Source: Prolixibacteraceae bacterium
Lineage (GTDB): Bacteria; Bacteroidota; Bacteroidia; Bacteroidales; Prolixibacteraceae
NCBI GenBank assembly: GCA_014380255.1
Contig: JACMKG010000048.1
Location: forward strand, 1 to 7,201
DNA: 7,201 nucleotides
Reading direction: 5' to 3'
Positions 5,800 to 7,201 of the stretch are shown piece by piece. The notes under the pieces were generated by a model. It had not been told where the DNA came from and ran no database searches. It was given only the letters and a program-made list of their open reading frames with translations. The stretch's first letter is position 1; every line of letters begins with the position of its first letter. A program made the position numbers and the translations under genes.

Positions 5800-5930
5800 T
5801 CTGCTGACTACTGTCTGCAAGAGTATACCGGCTCAGAACCTATACATCTGTTCTTAAAATAAGTCAGCTGCTCAGTGTGACTTGAAGAGCATTCTTTATT
5901 TCAATACTTTTCTTTTTGTAGAAGATTATT

Positions 5931-5957
5931 GGTGCTGCGGTTAGAAACCGCAGGACC
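5931..5957. terminator. Strong hairpin between convergent genes, possible bidirectional terminator or REP-like palindrome
   Basis: CTGCGGTT (5935-5942) and AACCGCAG (5946-5953) pair perfectly across a three-base loop. GGT (5931-5933) and ACC (5955-5957) extend the stem beyond one G-G mismatch. Its place between converging genes suits a terminator, but no immediate T-run follows on either strand, so a dispersed REP-like palindrome is equally likely. Confidence 0.45.
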
Positions 5958-5982
5958 CGAAAGCGCTCTGAACATCTTTTAC

Positions 5983-6010
5983 TTTCTTATTTCTTATTTC
6001 TTATTTTTAA
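5983..6010. repeat. Heptamer tandem repeat (TTTCTTA)
   Basis: Three identical TTTCTTA units are followed by a degenerate fourth (TTTTTAA). It lies downstream of both convergent genes and 25 bp from the next heptamer array. Confidence 0.75.
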
Positions 6011-6034
6011 TTAAATATTGAACATTATCTTTTT

Positions 6035-6069
6035 GGATATTGGGTATTGAATATTCGATATTGGATATT
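6035..6069. repeat. Heptamer tandem repeat (GRNTATT)
   Basis: Five gapless 7-bp units: GGATATT, GGGTATT, GAATATT, CGATATT, GGATATT. TATT is invariant and the first three bases drift. It begins 13 bp past the pntB stop and would be in the 3' end of its mRNA. Confidence 0.85.
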
Positions 6070-6081
6070 TTTTTTCTCCTT

Positions 6082-7201
6082 CTAGAAATTCTTTATCTCG
6101 CTTACCAGCTTCTGCAGCGTATCCTTGGCATCCCCAAAGAGCAGGCGTGTCTTGGGATCAAAGAAAAGCTCGTTTTCAATGCCTGCATAGCCTTTGCCAC
6201 GCCCCCGCTTCATTACAATGATGTTTTTTGAAAGGTGAGCATTGATAATAGGCATGCCCGCTATTGGGCTGCCCGGGGTATTGATGGCCGCAGGGTTTAC
6301 CACATCGTTGGCCCCGATCACCATCACTACATCGGTATTGGGCATATCCGGGTTGATGCTCTCCATTTCGAACAGCTGACTGTAAGGTACATCAGCCTCG
6401 GCCAGCAGCACGTTCATGTGTCCGGGCATGCGGCCTGCCACCGGGTGAATGGCATAGCGTACATTGACTCCTTTACCGGCTAGCAATACATCCAATTCAT
6501 GACAGGCATGCTGGGCCTGTGCCACGGCCAGCCCGTAACCGGGCACGATAACCACGCTCTTGGAATAGCTTAGCAAAACAGCTGCATCGCTCATGGAGAT
6601 TTCCTTCATCTCTCCGCCTTCCTGTTTGCCTTCCGCATCGCCACCGGCACCAAAAGCCCCGATGATCACGTTGAGCAGCGAGCGGTTCATAGCATTGCAC
6701 ATCAAAATGGTAAGGATGGTGCCTGCTGCGCCAACAAGGATTCCACCCAAAATCATGGCCTGGTTGTTATAGATAAAACCAGCCATAGTGGCAGCCACGC
6801 CCGATAAACTGTTGAGCAGTGAAATCACTACCGGCATGTCGGCTCCCCCGATGGGCATTACGAATGTCACCCCGTAGATTAGTGAAATTACCAGCAGCAA
6901 ATAAATTACCCAGCTAAGCTCCCCGGGGGTCTGTCCAGAAAGCATCACGTAGGCCGAGAAGGCCACCAGTACAATCAGGAACCCGATGTTCACGTATTTC
7001 ATTACCGGGGAGAAGATATCGCCCACTTTGCCGTCGAGTTTCCCGTAGGCAATCATACTACCGCTGAAGGTAATGCTCCCGATGATTAGTCCCAACAGGG
7101 TGACCAAAACCAACGGGTTATTGTTCATATCAACTGCCGGGAACTCCATCAGGGCAACCAGTGCAGAGGCTGCTCCCCCTGTGGCATTGTAGAAGGATAC
7201 C
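6082..7201 (-). CDS. pntB: NAD(P) transhydrogenase subunit beta, 5' end cut by window
   Basis: This is the membrane subunit of proton-translocating transhydrogenase, which drives hydride transfer from NADH to NADP+ using the proton gradient. The frame continues past the internal Met at 7149 to the right edge (372 residues visible, beginning VSFYNATGGAASALVA); compared with the usual 460-470, about 95 are missing. Several membrane helices (domain II) fill the first half, including the stretch GVTFVMPIGGADMPVVISLL and the conserved CNAMNRSLLNVIIGAFG. The NADP-binding domain III follows: SVVIVPGYGLAVAQAQH, HPVAGRMPGHMNVLLAEA, VIGANDVVNPAA, and KRGRGKGYAGIENELFF near the C-terminus. The usual 'KRSMxxGYAG' loop is here GRGKGYAG, which I believe is a normal family variant. 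pntA is expected upstream, beyond the window. The stop is TAG, followed by a heptamer repeat. Confidence 0.96.
   Translation of the reverse strand, partial: VSFYNATGGAASALVALMEFPAVDMNNNPLVLVTLLGLIIGSITFSGSMIAYGKLDGKVGDIFSPVMKYVNIGFLIVLVAFSAYVMLSGQTPGELSWVIYLLLVISLIYGVTFVMPIGGADMPVVISLLNSLSGVAATMAGFIYNNQAMILGGILVGAAGTILTILMCNAMNRSLLNVIIGAFGAGGDAEGKQEGGEMKEISMSDAAVLLSYSKSVVIVPGYGLAVAQAQHACHELDVLLAGKGVNVRYAIHPVAGRMPGHMNVLLAEADVPYSQLFEMESINPDMPNTDVVMVIGANDVVNPAAINTPGSPIAGMPIINAHLSKNIIVMKRGRGKGYAGIENELFFDPKTRLLFGDAKDTLQKLVSEIKNF

Larger units (their letters stand above)
5800..6081. other. Convergent intergenic region, no gene seen
   Basis: This gap separates the 3' ends of the antitoxin-like gene and pntB. 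It contains a strong hairpin and two heptamer repeat arrays, described separately. No toxin gene, RNA gene or other ORF is supported. GCTGAC (5803-5808) and GTCAGC (5863-5868) form a weak inverted pair after the antitoxin stop. Confidence 0.6.

Noticed and set aside
6040..6483. Plus-strand ORFs at 6040-6231 and 6235-6483, and the minus ORF at 6497-6700
   Set aside because: All are shadows of pntB.
7147..7149. ATG as the start of pntB
   Set aside because: The frame stays open to the window edge and the upstream residues (YNATGGAASALVA) match PntB, so this Met is internal.

Overview
The window looks like chromosomal DNA from a member of the Bacteroidota. The evidence is promoter-like TAnnTTTG boxes upstream of several genes, the lack of clear Shine-Dalgarno sequences with A-rich leaders instead, a secreted TlpA-type thioredoxin protein with a long Bacteroidota-style N-terminal region, and very short, degenerate 7-, 8- and 11-bp tandem repeats in almost every intergenic gap. 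The order or genus cannot be fixed from this stretch.

Layout, left to right. (1) 1-570, minus: an AlbA_2/Schlafen-type putative DNA-binding regulator cut by the left edge, starting at GTG. (2) 571-912: a non-coding gap with a ten-unit heptamer repeat, a nested set of inverted repeats and an octamer repeat. (3) 913-1794, minus: a membrane protein with a ferritin-like diiron domain fused to a VIT1/CCC1 iron/manganese transporter domain (MbfA type). (4) 1841-2614, minus: a HEPN/MNT (HepT/MntA-type) toxin-antitoxin pair with all signature motifs. The 5' end of the HEPN gene appears to carry a one-base frameshift. (5) 2784-4307, minus: a secreted TlpA-like thioredoxin protein with a CGPC active site. 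(6) 4423-4872, minus: a GNAT acetyltransferase starting at GTG. (7) 4873-5550: a long non-coding stretch with a 250-bp fold-back (MITE-like) element and a four-unit 11-bp repeat. (8) 5551-5799, plus: a small protein resembling Bacteroidota RelE-partner antitoxins, without a visible toxin. (9) 5800-6081: a convergent gap with a strong hairpin and two heptamer repeat arrays. (10) 6082-7201, minus: most of PntB, the beta subunit of proton-translocating NAD(P) transhydrogenase, entering from the right edge.

How the genes relate. PntB (NADPH supply) and the ferritin-VIT1 protein (iron handling) are core physiology. The HEPN/MNT pair, the orphan antitoxin, the fold-back element and the TlpA gene form a more A+T-rich accessory stretch between them. 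Only the HEPN-MNT pair is clearly one transcription unit, since its genes overlap by 17 bp or more. The most notable points are the apparent toxin frameshift, the fold-back element, the orphan antitoxin behind a helically phased repeat, and the recurrence of several unrelated short tandem repeats confined to intergenic DNA. No wholly new multi-gene system is evident.
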